DNA of 64,000 bases from Neocallimastix lanati (nom. inval.) (GCA_016946835.1 JACVTC010000111.1:567518-631517); one strand, 5' to 3'; counted from the first letter of the stretch, positions 13,913 to 25,839 are shown. Notes: a model not told the origin generated them from the sequence alone. Numbers and translations: made by a program.

Positions 13913-14621
13913 TTTTCTATATTGTTTTTATTTATGTTACACAGGCAAATAAAAATATGGATTATGAAGTATGGATGATAATCTATATATATTATTTTAA
14001 ATTTTTTTTTGTTTATTTATTTATTTAATTTATTATTATTTTTCTAAAGTTTTAATAAATTGAATTTTAAATATATAAAATTATTAAATGTTTATTTAAA
14101 TTAATATTTTAATTATAATTAAAAAATAATATTAATAAAGAGGAAATGAAATTCAAATTTTAAAATGTAATCTTGAAATTTCAAATTTATTATATTAATT
14201 TTTTGTTTATTTGTAAATAAATTGTTGCTTAAAATTTGTTTATTTATTATTTATATTACTTTAATTTTTAATTATAATTATTTATAAATATCTTAATTTA
14301 AATTTATAATAATTCAATTATAATTCTTTTTTTTTTTTTTTTTTTTTCTTTTTTTCCTTCTTTATATTATTGTTATTTTTTAAATATAAATAAATTATAA
14401 TATTTAAAATTTTAATAATTTATTTATTATTTTTTTTTTAAGATTAAAAATTCAGAATATAAAGGTGTAACTTATTTTTTAAATACGTTTTAAAGCGTAT
14501 TAATTTTTTATTATATTTATTTATTTATTTTTTTTTAAAATTATATTAAAGAATTATTACTCGAATTATTTACTTATTTATTTATTTTTATTTATTTTTA
14601 TTTTTATTTGTTTTTGATAAT
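13913..14621. other. Presumed promoter region of the ankyrin gene
   Basis: About 700 bp of AT-rich DNA with a T run at 14327-14347 and ATTT-type repeats close to the ATG at 14622. No gene and no distinctive motif is seen. Confidence 0.5.
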
Positions 14622-17600
14622 ATGAATGAAAAAGAAATTATAAAAAATATTGAAAACATAATTAAAAATACAAATAGTAGAGATGAATTAAAAAATTTTA
14701 TTGAAGAAAATAATATAAAAGATTTAACAAATCTTATTGATAATTATAATTTATATAGAAGTTTGGTAAATGGTATAGAAGGTAAGATTTCTTTAGATAT
14801 TTTAGAATGTATTCATCTTCATGGAAAATATGATATTTATAATAATATTTTCTTGTCGGCGGCAATTAAATGTAATAATTTCAATGTTGCTAACTACATT
14901 CAAGAGAAAGGTGAAGAAACTGTAAATGCTTTGTCCTATGATAGTCTTTTAGATGATATTAATACAAAAAGTTATCAATATATGTTGAAGAATGGACTTT
15001 ACATTACATCAAATTTGGTTCAAGAAATTATTAAACATAATAAATTTAAATTTTTAAATCAAATTTTTAAATTTATATATTTTGATAATGATTTTATTTT
15101 ATTATTACTATCTTATTATAATGACAAAAATAAAGTTTCTATTTCACAATGGAACGAAATATTTGAAAAGGAAAAGAAGAAAACTTCATTCAATGAAAAG
15201 ATGTATGAGATTGCTATCAATGGAAATCAAATTGAAATTATAAATATTCTTTATCGCTATGATTCTCGCGAGCATGACGTCATTATACAAAATTTTAGTA
15301 ATATATTTAATAGAAATAAAAATATTAAAGATATTTTTATTAATAAATTGAAAAATGTCAAGTCAAAGGTTTCTGTAGATCAAAAATTGATTCGTTGCCT
15401 AGAACAGATAACTACAAAGTATGAAGTAAAGGAAAAAATAGGCCGTTACATAAAAGATAATAATAAAAGAGAACTTGAACAATATATAAGAAAAAATAAT
15501 ATTCAACTTTTCGAATATCGTGATGGATTCAATAAAAAGGAAAATCTATTAGAATTTGCCATTAAAAATGGTGTCTCCATGGATATAATTTATTTTATTA
15601 TCAAAACTTGTTCATATGACATCTCTAAAATAAAATTTGATTCATTTGGAGAAGATGAAGGACATTCCATTTTATATTTAATATTATCAAAAAATCATTT
15701 TAAATTATTAGATTTTTTAATCAGGCATGGTATGGATATTAGTAATAAAGATGTACTGTCATGGCTTTATGAAGACCATTTATTAAATAATAAAAAACTT
15801 TACACCATCTTAAACTATGATTTTTGTATAAAGTGTAGTACCATTAATCAATTAATTATACATCATCAAATAGATGTTATGGAAAAAATTTTTAGATACT
15901 ATCGTTTTAATAACGCTTTTATACTAAAATTACTATCGATATATAAAAATAAAATGGGTTTAACAGATATTCAATTAAGAAGCATTATTTTCAGAGAAAA
16001 AAATAAATTAAAATTTAATAAATCTATGTATGAAAAAGCAATAGATAATGATGACTACGAAATGATTTCTTATTTATATCAAAATGACACCCGAAACCAC
16101 GAAATAATTTTAAAGGAAATTTTTCAACTTTATGATAAGGATGATAGGATTTTTCACCATGGAAAAAAGCTTCATTTTATTGACAAGGTTAAAAATGGGG
16201 AGTTGTCCTTTTCTGTTGATTCTTTTTATTTAAACCATTTAATGCACAGTGAAGAAATACGTAAGATTATTATTGAAAAGGTTAATATGGATAATGTTTC
16301 TGAGATAAAAATGTATTTACAAAAAAATAATATAGATTTAAATTATTTTAATGACAGTCAGTTTGATATACTTATTCATGCTATTAAAATGGAATTATCT
16401 TACTCAATGATTAAATTTATTGTTAGTCACTACTCCTCATTCGATTATACCGTTCATCCTATAGGAGCTCAGGACTATATATCACCACTTTCCTGTGCTC
16501 TTGCTCATAAAAATTATGCAATAGCTCAGTTACTTTTAAACCATGGTGCAGATATTAATTTTAATATAAATAATACGGCCATTTTAGATAAATTTTATCA
16601 AGAAGAAATATTAGATAAGAAAATTTTAAAATTATTGTTGAATAATGGAATAACAGTAACTTCAAAATTCATGATAGATCTTGTTGAGGATAAAAAATAT
16701 GATTTCTTAGAGATCATTAAGAATAATTTAATTTTTAATAATGCTTTTATTATAAATTTACTTTCTATTTATAATCACAAGGTATTTTTGTCAAAAAAAC
16801 AATTAAAAGATCTTATTATGAAAGAGGAATCCAAAATTAATATTAGTAAGGATTGGTTTAAAAAAATAATGTCAAATGAATATAGAAATATCATGGAAAT
16901 GTTTTATCATTATCGTCGATGTGAAAGAGAGGAAGATTTAAAGTTAGATTCAGAAGAATTGAATAGCCTGATAAATTATTGTATTATAAATGATGATTAC
17001 AATTTAGTACATAAAATATTTAATAATTTATCATTTGATAGTGAGCATTACGACTTAGAAGAAAATATATTTTATCATTATGACCTATATAGCTCTTTTT
17101 ATGATCGTATTACTCACCATTTAGATATTGTTCAATTAATAGTGAAATTGACCTTCCGTTGTTCTTCCTTTAATTTAAACAATATTAAATTTTATGAAAA
17201 AATGAAAGAAATAGAGTTGGACACAGAAGATATATTCTCTTTCTTTAAATTTTATATTCAACAATGGTTAAGTCATCCATCTTTTAATTTCGAAAATATT
17301 GATTTTGAGAAAATTTTACTCTCTCTTGGTTTTGAAAAAATGACAAATATTATTCTGGAAGAAAAAACTATTTTACTGATGAAATGCTTTTTTGAAGAAT
17401 CTTTAAAACATTCTACATTTGACTTTCATAGGATCTCTTTTGAAAATATTTTAGATTGCTTTAGGTATCAAATAAAATTATATTGCCAAAGTTTTTGTCA
17501 GAAAGTGGAACATTTCATTATACTTCAATTAATTATTGAAAAAGCGGTTGATCATAAAACATTTGATCTTCAAGCTATGGACTTTGAAGAAATTTTAACT

Positions 17601-19250
17601 GTCTTGAATGATATAAGTTGTAGAGCTTCTGGAGATAATCCAGAAAATGCAATAGATTTGATGAAATTTTCTTTTGAAAAAATAATACACCATCCAACAT
17701 TTGATATTAATTTTATTAATATTAAAAAAGATATTTTAATTTTAATTCTTAATCGATACTCTACTTCTAATATTAGAAACTTCTTGAATGAAATATTTAA
17801 CAGTCCATCCTTTTCAAATGCTAATAATAAATTTTTAGAGGATATTCTCTTGACAGTGGCTAGAACAGAAGATATAGAATTAATAGAATTTGTAATGTAT
17901 AAACTTTACTCTCGAGAATTCAATGAATCCATCAAATCCAACGATATTAAAAATTTTTTGTTGACTGCATCTAGAATAGAAAATACAAAAATTACAAAGT
18001 TTGTAATAGAAAAGTTTTTCCGTCATTCATCTTTTGAATTAAATGAGAATATATTAGAAAATGCTTTATTAGCTGTATGTAAATTTGACTCATTATTACA
18101 TATTGAATATATTATGGAATGTATTTATTCTCGTAGGGGTGGTACCTTTGATTTATGCAACTTCTCTCCTATGAGTATTGAAAAAATATTAAAGAAAGCT
18201 ATTCAATATAATAATGTTAATTTTATAAATTATACCTTTCAAAAATTATTGTCTAAAATGAATAGTAACGAAAAGATTCATCTCATTGAAACGTTATTAC
18301 TTTACTCAAGTAAAATAGATAATATAGAAGTAATGAAAATACTTTTGGAAAAATTATTTAATCAAGGTTCATTAGAATGTATATTACAACTTGATATTAC
18401 TCTCTTAAATAAATTAAGCCCATTGGATTTAATTTTAATATTAAATATATTGATTAAATTAAAAAATAAGAAACTAATTATCGATTTATTTGAACAAGTA
18501 AATATTGATCCTAATACAATGGATAAAAATAATGATTATCCTTTGATCACAGCCTATTCTATAGTTAATGAAAATAATAATTCCAAAACGTTAGAAATAT
18601 TTAATATTATATTGGATCATGGTGCACGAACTGATATTGGAGATATTAATCACATACCTCTGTTATACCTTTCCTTAAATAATGGTAGTTATACTGTACT
18701 TCGTTGCTTATTTAAACGAAATATACCAATTTATTCTATTGTGGAACCTAATAATAATTCCTTATTAATAAGAGCTATGGAAAAAAATGATATAGAAACC
18801 ATAAAATCTTTATTAAGAAGTAATGATAATACAACTGATAATTTTAATATTATTAGTAATGATAATAATAATTTCTCTCAACATTTGTCTCCATTAACAA
18901 TAGCATACTGTATGAATAATGAAGAAATTTTTAACTTTTTATTAATCCATTCAAATATTCATTTACTAGATAAGTATGGATATAATATTTTACATTACGC
19001 CATAATGAAAGAGGATGAAAAACTTGTAAAAGATTTAGTACAAAAAGGAATAGATGTTAATTACCAAAAAAATCAAGATTTTAAAGGTCATTCTGCTTTA
19101 GAAATTGCAATCCATTTAAAAAATAGAGAATTATTTTTGATTTTACTATCTAGTCGAACACTTCGTATCAATGACTTAAATAAAAATAAACAACCTTTGC
19201 TATTAATGATTATTAATATGAAAAATTATAGTTTTGAAGAAAAATTATAA
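14622..19250 (+). CDS. Ankyrin-repeat protein, N-terminal part (1542 aa), ends at an in-frame TAA
   Basis: Opens with MNEKEIIKNIENII and continues with helical repeats typical of large anaerobic-fungal ankyrin proteins. Degenerate repeats (DFLIRHGMDISNKD, AQLLLNHGADINFN) alternate with Asn/Lys-rich linkers. Residues of about 800-1150 form divergent repeats with a recurring HPSFNFENIDFEKIL-like pattern. Canonical ankyrin units return near the end (YGYNILHYAIMKEDEKLVK). The terminal TAA (19248-19250) falls inside an ankyrin unit, and the next frame (19254) is in the same phase and finishes that unit. This is therefore probably the first half of one ~3210-residue protein. No signal peptide or membrane segment is evident. 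A scaffold role is inferred from the family; the partner is unknown. Confidence 0.85.
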   Translation: MNEKEIIKNIENIIKNTNSRDELKNFIEENNIKDLTNLIDNYNLYRSLVNGIEGKISLDILECIHLHGKYDIYNNIFLSAAIKCNNFNVANYIQEKGEETVNALSYDSLLDDINTKSYQYMLKNGLYITSNLVQEIIKHNKFKFLNQIFKFIYFDNDFILLLLSYYNDKNKVSISQWNEIFEKEKKKTSFNEKMYEIAINGNQIEIINILYRYDSREHDVIIQNFSNIFNRNKNIKDIFINKLKNVKSKVSVDQKLIRCLEQITTKYEVKEKIGRYIKDNNKRELEQYIRKNNIQLFEYRDGFNKKENLLEFAIKNGVSMDIIYFIIKTCSYDISKIKFDSFGEDEGHSILYLILSKNHFKLLDFLIRHGMDISNKDVLSWLYEDHLLNNKKLYTILNYDFCIKCSTINQLIIHHQIDVMEKIFRYYRFNNAFILKLLSIYKNKMGLTDIQLRSIIFREKNKLKFNKSMYEKAIDNDDYEMISYLYQNDTRNHEIILKEIFQLYDKDDRIFHHGKKLHFIDKVKNGELSFSVDSFYLNHLMHSEEIRKIIIEKVNMDNVSEIKMYLQKNNIDLNYFNDSQFDILIHAIKMELSYSMIKFIVSHYSSFDYTVHPIGAQDYISPLSCALAHKNYAIAQLLLNHGADINFNINNTAILDKFYQEEILDKKILKLLLNNGITVTSKFMIDLVEDKKYDFLEIIKNNLIFNNAFIINLLSIYNHKVFLSKKQLKDLIMKEESKINISKDWFKKIMSNEYRNIMEMFYHYRRCEREEDLKLDSEELNSLINYCIINDDYNLVHKIFNNLSFDSEHYDLEENIFYHYDLYSSFYDRITHHLDIVQLIVKLTFRCSSFNLNNIKFYEKMKEIELDTEDIFSFFKFYIQQWLSHPSFNFENIDFEKILLSLGFEKMTNIILEEKTILLMKCFFEESLKHSTFDFHRISFENILDCFRYQIKLYCQSFCQKVEHFIILQLIIEKAVDHKTFDLQAMDFEEILTVLNDISCRASGDNPENAIDLMKFSFEKIIHHPTFDINFINIKKDILILILNRYSTSNIRNFLNEIFNSPSFSNANNKFLEDILLTVARTEDIELIEFVMYKLYSREFNESIKSNDIKNFLLTASRIENTKITKFVIEKFFRHSSFELNENILENALLAVCKFDSLLHIEYIMECIYSRRGGTFDLCNFSPMSIEKILKKAIQYNNVNFINYTFQKLLSKMNSNEKIHLIETLLLYSSKIDNIEVMKILLEKLFNQGSLECILQLDITLLNKLSPLDLILILNILIKLKNKKLIIDLFEQVNIDPNTMDKNNDYPLITAYSIVNENNNSKTLEIFNIILDHGARTDIGDINHIPLLYLSLNNGSYTVLRCLFKRNIPIYSIVEPNNNSLLIRAMEKNDIETIKSLLRSNDNTTDNFNIISNDNNNFSQHLSPLTIAYCMNNEEIFNFLLIHSNIHLLDKYGYNILHYAIMKEDEKLVKDLVQKGIDVNYQKNQDFKGHSALEIAIHLKNRELFLILLSSRTLRINDLNKNKQPLLLMIINMKNYSFEEKL

Positions 19251-19253
19251 TGG

Positions 19254-22200
19254 ATGGAAGATCTTTTGAAACATGGTGCCAACGTTAATATTTATGATTT
19301 GAAAGGCCAATCTTTATTGTTTTATGCTATAAAGGAAAAATCTCACCCTATGATTAAACTCTTTATGGAATATGGTGCAAATACTAATCTTCCTAAAGAT
19401 AAAAATAATCATACCTCCTCTCTTATGAAATATACTTTAAATAATGAACCGTTAAATGTCATTGAATGTCTAATCAAATATGGCCATTCAAATTGTCTAG
19501 AAGATGAAGATATCATTAAAATTGTTAAAGAAGGTCGTTTTGACCTCATCAAATTATTAATACCTCAATATATTCATATCAATCGGAAATATGATGGTAA
19601 TAATTCTCTTTTATATTACGCCGTTAATTATGAACAAGAAACTATAGCAAATTATTTAATTGATCATGGTATTGATTATCATCAATCAGAAGAACAAATT
19701 ATAAATCTTTTAAGATTTGGTAATAATATTTCTATGCTAAAGTTATTGATTCCAAGAGTTATTGATATTAATAGTAGTTTCAATGATGGATTACCCGATG
19801 ATCCTCCAGAAGTTATTTTAAGTTATGCCATAGAGAGTCAAAATATACCTTTCATTCAATATTTAATACAATGTCAACCCGATTTCGGTCTTCTTGATCA
19901 TAAAGTTGAATTTATAGAAGACATTCTAGACATTCTAGAAAATGAGGAACACCTTACGACAACACTTCCATATATTATTCGTAATCCTAGTCTACATAAA
20001 ATTTTATTAGAAATTATGGAGGAAGATAGAATAGATCTTTTAGACATATTAATACAGCATCAATTAGATATTAATTATATAGATCAAGAAGAGAAAACGT
20101 TGTTAATTTATGCCATAGAAAAGAGAAAAATTCAATGGGTTCAATATTTATTAGAGAGAAAGGCAAATGTTTCTGTATTATTTCCAAATCTATTGAAGGA
20201 GATTATGGTAGTAGGACAGTGGGATGTCTTGAAATATTTATTAACTCATGAAACAATGAATATTCATTTTGAGGAAAATTATGGACAACTTTTATATCGT
20301 ATAAGCTACTCTACTGAAAGTAAAGACATTATTGAACAGTTACGGTACTATGGAATTCAAGATATTTCAATTAATTATGATAATGAAATAGAAATAAAAG
20401 ATACCATACTTACTAAATCCTCTTTAGAACTTTTAAAATTTTTTTTCCCTTACTATAAAGAGCACGTTCATAGGGATGAAAAGGAAAGAAATAGTGAATA
20501 TTACCTTCCATTACTTTATGCTATTTATTCTGAGAAATCAGATATCATTTATTATTTAATGGAAAATGAATATCAAGGAAAAGAAATAAAAGGTCTTATT
20601 TTGGATATTGATTTAGTTAGAAAAATTATTCATCTTCAAATTTCTGATTTACTTTCTCTTATTTATCAAAATACTTTAAAAATAAAACAAAGAGATAAAG
20701 AGGGAAATTCTATGCTTAATTATGCAATAATTCAAGGGGATGAAGTTCTAGCCGAGTATTTAATTCAAGAAGGGGCTGATTTAAATGAAAAAAACAGTTC
20801 CGGTGAGGTTCCACTCACCCTGGCAATAAAGCAAGGAAAAGTAGCTATTGTTCGTTCTTTAATTAATCATGGTTTGAATTGGAATTTGATGTCTTCCTTT
20901 GATTTGTCTCTTCATGAACTTAATAAAAAATATAATAAGGATCAAAAAGTTTATATGGAAATAAAAGAATTGCTAGATCAAAGTTTAGAGAATGAAACTC
21001 CTGATTCCCTTTTAACCTATGCACTTCAATTTCAAAATGAGCCATTGCTTAAAAAATTATTTGAGGATAATTCCGTTGCCTCTATTCAAACGATTAATAA
21101 TCACATTAGGTTAATTCAATCTCTCATAAAGAATAATAATTTGGATCTTTTGAAATATTTGGTACAACTTCACTTGGATGTTAATGCAAAAGATGATCAA
21201 GGAATGGTTCCCTTAATATATGCTCTTCAATTTGAAAATGAAGCTATTGTTCAATATTTATTGGAAAATGGTGCTCTCGTCTCTTCTATAATAAATATTA
21301 TTATTGAACCTGAACTCTTTATAAAAATAGTTCAAATGGCCCAAAATGAAAAGTTAAAACCATATTCACATTCACTACTAGATATTATCTTTAATAATAC
21401 GGTTCAAGGAAATAGCAAAGATAGTAATTATGACCCAATTCTTTGCTATGCCATCCTCTATGGTAATGAACAGTTAGTTCAATATTTAATAGACCATGGG
21501 GCTGATGTCAATGCCTTTTCTCGAAGTTATCGTAATCCACTATTGTTGGCAATTAAGATTCAAAAGGAGGATATTGTAAGATGTTTAGTGAAATCTGAGG
21601 CTAAACTTGATAGAAATGGATTTATTACTACCCCGTTATTGGAAGCCATTAACTCTAATAATGACTCTATCATTCGTTATCTAATAGAATGTGGAGTGGA
21701 TGTGAATGAACGAGGGGTTCAAGTCCATGATGATACCCCTCTAGTAGCTGCGGTGAAAAATAATAATGAAAAAGTTGTTCACTGGCTTATTGAATTTGGT
21801 GCCATTATTGATAATGAAGATAATTATAATGAGACTCCATTAGTTTTAGCAGTACGAAATCAAAATAAAACATTAGTAAAGTATTTAATTGCATGTGGAG
21901 CTGATGTCAATTTTCATTCCTCTTTTCATAATACTCCACTTTTGGAAGCAGTAGAGATTGGTAATGAACCTTTAGTGAAATATTTTTTGGAAAGAGGAGC
22001 TCAGGTCAATGTTTCTAATGAATTTGGAGATACAGCCCTTATTCGTACAATAGAAAATAATAGAGAAGACCTCGCCAAACTTTTAATAGCCTATGGAGCT
22101 GATGTAAACTATGAAACTCATAAAAATCCACTAACAGAGGCCGCTCATAATAATAATATGAATCTTATCCGTTATTTAATTGATAATGGAGTCGATGTTC

Positions 22201-24266
22201 ATCAAACCAACAGTGAACCTCTGATTTGGGCCATAAAATGTAAAAATGAAACCATGTTGAAATATTTAATATATCATGGGGTAAATATCAATCAACTTGG
22301 TGATCATCAGCAATTACCTTTGATAGTAGCGATTGATGAAAATCAAGAATCAATGATAGAATATCTTATTGAACATGGTGCAGAAATTAATCCAAAGAAA
22401 GATGATCCATTATTTGAGGAAACTCCTTTAATTCATGCCATTAAATCTCATCCTCGCCATGAAAGAATCATTCGTTGTCTTCTTGAGCATGAAGCAGATG
22501 CTAATCAAATGAATCAATATGGTGATCTTCCATTGAATTGTGCTATCCTTACAGAAGATGAAACCCTCGTTCAACTTTTAATTAATTATGGTGCGGATGT
22601 GAATAGAAAAGGAATGGATGGAAAATCTCCTTTATTTTATGCCCTCCAACACCAACATCAACATCAACATCATCAGGAAGGAATAATTCGATTACTTATT
22701 CAACAAGGGGCTGATGTTAATCAATGTATTGAGAATGGACTAAACCCTCTTTTTTATGCTATTGATGAAAAGAATCAACCCTTGGTACATTATCTTTTGA
22801 ATCAAGGGGCTGATCTTCATTTTAATAGTGAACAAGAAGGAACTGCCTTATCCCATGCTATTCGAAGTGGTGAAAAAAGTCTTATTCAATATTTAATTGA
22901 ACAAGGTGCTAATGTTCATCAATTAGTGAAAATAGATCATAGAAATGGTTCACCTTTAGTGATAGCTATACATAAAGGTTCTTCCATAGATATTATTCAA
23001 TGTCTTCTTGATCGTGGGGCCGATATACATGGAGATGATGGTGAACTTATTCCATTAAATGAAGCTGTTCTTCATGGAAATGAAGCGATGGTGACCTATT
23101 TAATAGAACATGGAGCTGATGTCAATTTAATGGATGAGGAAGGAATGACGCCATTAATTTTATCAATAAAAACAAAGAAAGAATCTATACTGACTATTTT
23201 AATAAATCATGGAGCCAAAGTTAATCAACCTGATTCTAAGGGAAATACGCCATTACTTCATACAATTGAACTGTCCAATCCTCAAACACATAATAATCGT
23301 TATCCCCACGAATGGAGAAGCACTTCTTTTAATCATGATCAAGGCCTTAATCCTCCTGAGGAGGATTCTCTATCTCTGGAACGAAAGCAAGAAAAAATGA
23401 TTAATTCTTTAATAACACATGGAGCTGATATTCAAAAAAAGGGATTTGGCCCCGAGGATATTCCAATAATGAAAGCCATATTATATAATCGACCTTCCAT
23501 CATTACTACTTTAATACGGCATGGGGTGAATGGAAATCTATACGATGAGATTCTAGGTCATACCCCATTGACCTGGGCAATTGAGAATAAAGCAGTGGAA
23601 GCTGTTCAATGTCTTATTGAAGAAGGAGTTAATATTAATCAATATACTCCTAAACATAAAAGAACCCCTCTAATGTATGTTATCACTTTACCCTTAACCA
23701 ATAAGAAAATTATACCAACAACAGCAGCTATATCTACATTTACTAGTACTACTAGTAATACTACAACTGGTACTACTAGTAATACTAATACTATAAATAC
23801 TACCTCAGTAACAACGATGTCACCAATGATGATAAATGAGAATGATTTTTCATTTTTAAATAATGATTTTGATTTTGATTTTGATTTTGATTTTAATTTT
23901 AATTTTAATAATTATATATTTAATTTTAATGGAAGAAGAGGAGAAAATGAAGAGGAAGAGAAAGAAATAGAAAGAGAAAAGAAGAAAAAAGAAGAAGAAG
24001 AAGAAGAAGAAGAAGAGGCAGAAAAAGAGGCAGAAAAAAAGAGTCAACTATTAAAATTATTATTGGATCATGGAGCAGATGTGAATGCCGTTGATGATCA
24101 AGGACAAACAGCGTTAATACTTGCGATGATTATCGCCAAGGAAAAGGAAGGAAGCATTCGTGAGGAAATGATTCAATCCCTGATTGATTATGGAGCCGAT
24201 CTCCATATGAAAGATAATCAAGGGTTAAGCGCCTTCGACTATGAACAAGCCATTCCAAATACATAA
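19254..24266 (+). CDS. Ankyrin-repeat protein, C-terminal part (1670 aa), in phase with the upstream frame
   Basis: Begins MEDLLKHGANVN, i.e. in the middle of an ankyrin unit, three nucleotides after the upstream stop. It then carries dozens of tandem units with the consensus TPLLxAIxxxNExLVxYLIEHGADVN, densest between about 21400 and 23660. Near 23720-24040 there is a low-complexity insertion: a Thr/Ser/Asn-rich run, an alternating Asp/Phe tract, then a Glu/Lys run likely to form a charged helix. Two last ankyrin units (LLKLLLDHGADVNAVDDQG and SLIDYGADLHMKDNQG) precede the stop. The starting Met may not be used independently, because it is not preceded by its own intergenic region. Likely cytosolic protein-binding scaffold; function otherwise unknown. 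Confidence 0.85.
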   Translation: MEDLLKHGANVNIYDLKGQSLLFYAIKEKSHPMIKLFMEYGANTNLPKDKNNHTSSLMKYTLNNEPLNVIECLIKYGHSNCLEDEDIIKIVKEGRFDLIKLLIPQYIHINRKYDGNNSLLYYAVNYEQETIANYLIDHGIDYHQSEEQIINLLRFGNNISMLKLLIPRVIDINSSFNDGLPDDPPEVILSYAIESQNIPFIQYLIQCQPDFGLLDHKVEFIEDILDILENEEHLTTTLPYIIRNPSLHKILLEIMEEDRIDLLDILIQHQLDINYIDQEEKTLLIYAIEKRKIQWVQYLLERKANVSVLFPNLLKEIMVVGQWDVLKYLLTHETMNIHFEENYGQLLYRISYSTESKDIIEQLRYYGIQDISINYDNEIEIKDTILTKSSLELLKFFFPYYKEHVHRDEKERNSEYYLPLLYAIYSEKSDIIYYLMENEYQGKEIKGLILDIDLVRKIIHLQISDLLSLIYQNTLKIKQRDKEGNSMLNYAIIQGDEVLAEYLIQEGADLNEKNSSGEVPLTLAIKQGKVAIVRSLINHGLNWNLMSSFDLSLHELNKKYNKDQKVYMEIKELLDQSLENETPDSLLTYALQFQNEPLLKKLFEDNSVASIQTINNHIRLIQSLIKNNNLDLLKYLVQLHLDVNAKDDQGMVPLIYALQFENEAIVQYLLENGALVSSIINIIIEPELFIKIVQMAQNEKLKPYSHSLLDIIFNNTVQGNSKDSNYDPILCYAILYGNEQLVQYLIDHGADVNAFSRSYRNPLLLAIKIQKEDIVRCLVKSEAKLDRNGFITTPLLEAINSNNDSIIRYLIECGVDVNERGVQVHDDTPLVAAVKNNNEKVVHWLIEFGAIIDNEDNYNETPLVLAVRNQNKTLVKYLIACGADVNFHSSFHNTPLLEAVEIGNEPLVKYFLERGAQVNVSNEFGDTALIRTIENNREDLAKLLIAYGADVNYETHKNPLTEAAHNNNMNLIRYLIDNGVDVHQTNSEPLIWAIKCKNETMLKYLIYHGVNINQLGDHQQLPLIVAIDENQESMIEYLIEHGAEINPKKDDPLFEETPLIHAIKSHPRHERIIRCLLEHEADANQMNQYGDLPLNCAILTEDETLVQLLINYGADVNRKGMDGKSPLFYALQHQHQHQHHQEGIIRLLIQQGADVNQCIENGLNPLFYAIDEKNQPLVHYLLNQGADLHFNSEQEGTALSHAIRSGEKSLIQYLIEQGANVHQLVKIDHRNGSPLVIAIHKGSSIDIIQCLLDRGADIHGDDGELIPLNEAVLHGNEAMVTYLIEHGADVNLMDEEGMTPLILSIKTKKESILTILINHGAKVNQPDSKGNTPLLHTIELSNPQTHNNRYPHEWRSTSFNHDQGLNPPEEDSLSLERKQEKMINSLITHGADIQKKGFGPEDIPIMKAILYNRPSIITTLIRHGVNGNLYDEILGHTPLTWAIENKAVEAVQCLIEEGVNINQYTPKHKRTPLMYVITLPLTNKKIIPTTAAISTFTSTTSNTTTGTTSNTNTINTTSVTTMSPMMINENDFSFLNNDFDFDFDFDFNFNFNNYIFNFNGRRGENEEEEKEIEREKKKKEEEEEEEEEAEKEAEKKSQLLKLLLDHGADVNAVDDQGQTALILAMIIAKEKEGSIREEMIQSLIDYGADLHMKDNQGLSAFDYEQAIPNT

Positions 24267-24385
24267 ATTTTTTTTTTTTTTTTTTTTTTTAATGTAAATC
24301 AAATAATAGAGAAGTAAGCAATTAAAAAAAAAAAATAAAATAAAATATAAAAAAAAAATGAAGAAAAATAAAAAATTTTTTAAAT

Positions 24386-24437
<52 letters not shown>

Positions 24438-24454
24438 TTATATGTGTATTTAAT

Positions 24455-24498
<44 letters not shown>

Positions 24499-24535
24499 AA
24501 AAGTTTAAAATAATAATAATACTATTAATACTATT

Positions 24536-24571
<36 letters not shown>

Positions 24572-24741
24572 GAAAATCATAATATATAAATATTTATTCC
24601 TTTTTTTTTTTTTTTTCACTTTTATAAAAGTTGAAAAGTTTTACGTTTTATATTTTATATATATATACATTTGATAATTTCATACCCATTCCAATAAATA
24701 AATAAATAAATAAATATATAATGATTTTTTAAGGATTTTAA

Positions 24742-24774
<33 letters not shown>

Positions 24775-25839
24775 TTCTTTTGTAATTCTTCAACTTCTTT
24801 AACCTTTTTTTTTTTTTTTTTTTTTCATTTTAATAGTTACCTATGAATAGATATCTATTAGATATTATGGTTAAGTTTTTTTTTTTTTTTTTAAAAAAAA
24901 CAATTTTATATATGTAAATGATATAAAAAAATGATAATAAATAAATAAATAAATATTATATATATAATATTTATATTTTTTTTTTTTTTTTAAATCTTTT
25001 TCAATATATTTAATATAACAATATATAATACATTTTTAATATTTTCATAATTAAACTTTTTTTTTTTTTTTTTTTTTTTTTATTTTATTTTATTTAAATT
25101 GAATTAAAATTTTAATTCCAAATATTTATGGACCATTGAAACTTTTTTTTTCTCTTTTTTTTTTTATTTTTTTTTTATTTTATCTTGTTTTATTATTATT
25201 GTTATTAGTATTATTATTACTTTAAAATTTATTATAATGTAAAAAAAAAAAAAAAAAAAAAAAATTAAAATAAAAATATTAATGATTAGAATATAATTAA
25301 AAAAATGTAATAATGTAAAATTTTTTTTTTTTAATTTTTTAAAATTTTTACAATTTTTTTTTAAAATTTTTACATTTTTTTAAAGTTATATTCAAAAATT
25401 GATTTTTGTTTTTGTTTTTTATTTTTTATTTATTATTAAAATTAATTATTATTATTATTATTATTATTATTATTTTTAATTTTTATTTCTTTCTTAAAAT
25501 TTTATTAACATTAATTTTAATTTTTATTTGGTATCCTCTAATAAAAAAAAAATCATTTAAAAATTATATATTAAATATTAAATAATAATAAAAAATATAC
25601 TGTGCTAATTATTTATTTATATTTTTAATAAAAATAATAACTCAGTACAGTTATAGTAATGATAACACAGTAATAACAATATCCATTATAATAATTAAAT
25701 AAAATAAATTAAAAAATAAAATAAAATAAAATAAAATAAAATAAAACAAAATAAATGGATATTTTTATGTAAATATTAATTTATCAAAAATATATACCAT
25801 TCATTAATAAATCACAAATTAAATAAATATAATAAATTA
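24267..25839. other. Homopolymer-rich intergenic DNA
   Basis: Between the ankyrin frame and the glycosyltransferase gene. No gene is seen. At least ten T runs of 13 or more lie between 24269 and 25080, with TAA, AATA and AAAAT simple repeats. The last 100 bp before 25840 presumably hold the glycosyltransferase promoter. Confidence 0.65.
24388..24490. repeat. Poly-T (about 45) / poly-A (about 35) inverted pair
   Basis: An uninterrupted T run (24388-24432) is followed 23 bp later by an A run (24456-24490). The two can pair as a long A:T hairpin just downstream of the ankyrin stop. Run lengths depend on sequencing accuracy. Confidence 0.8.
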
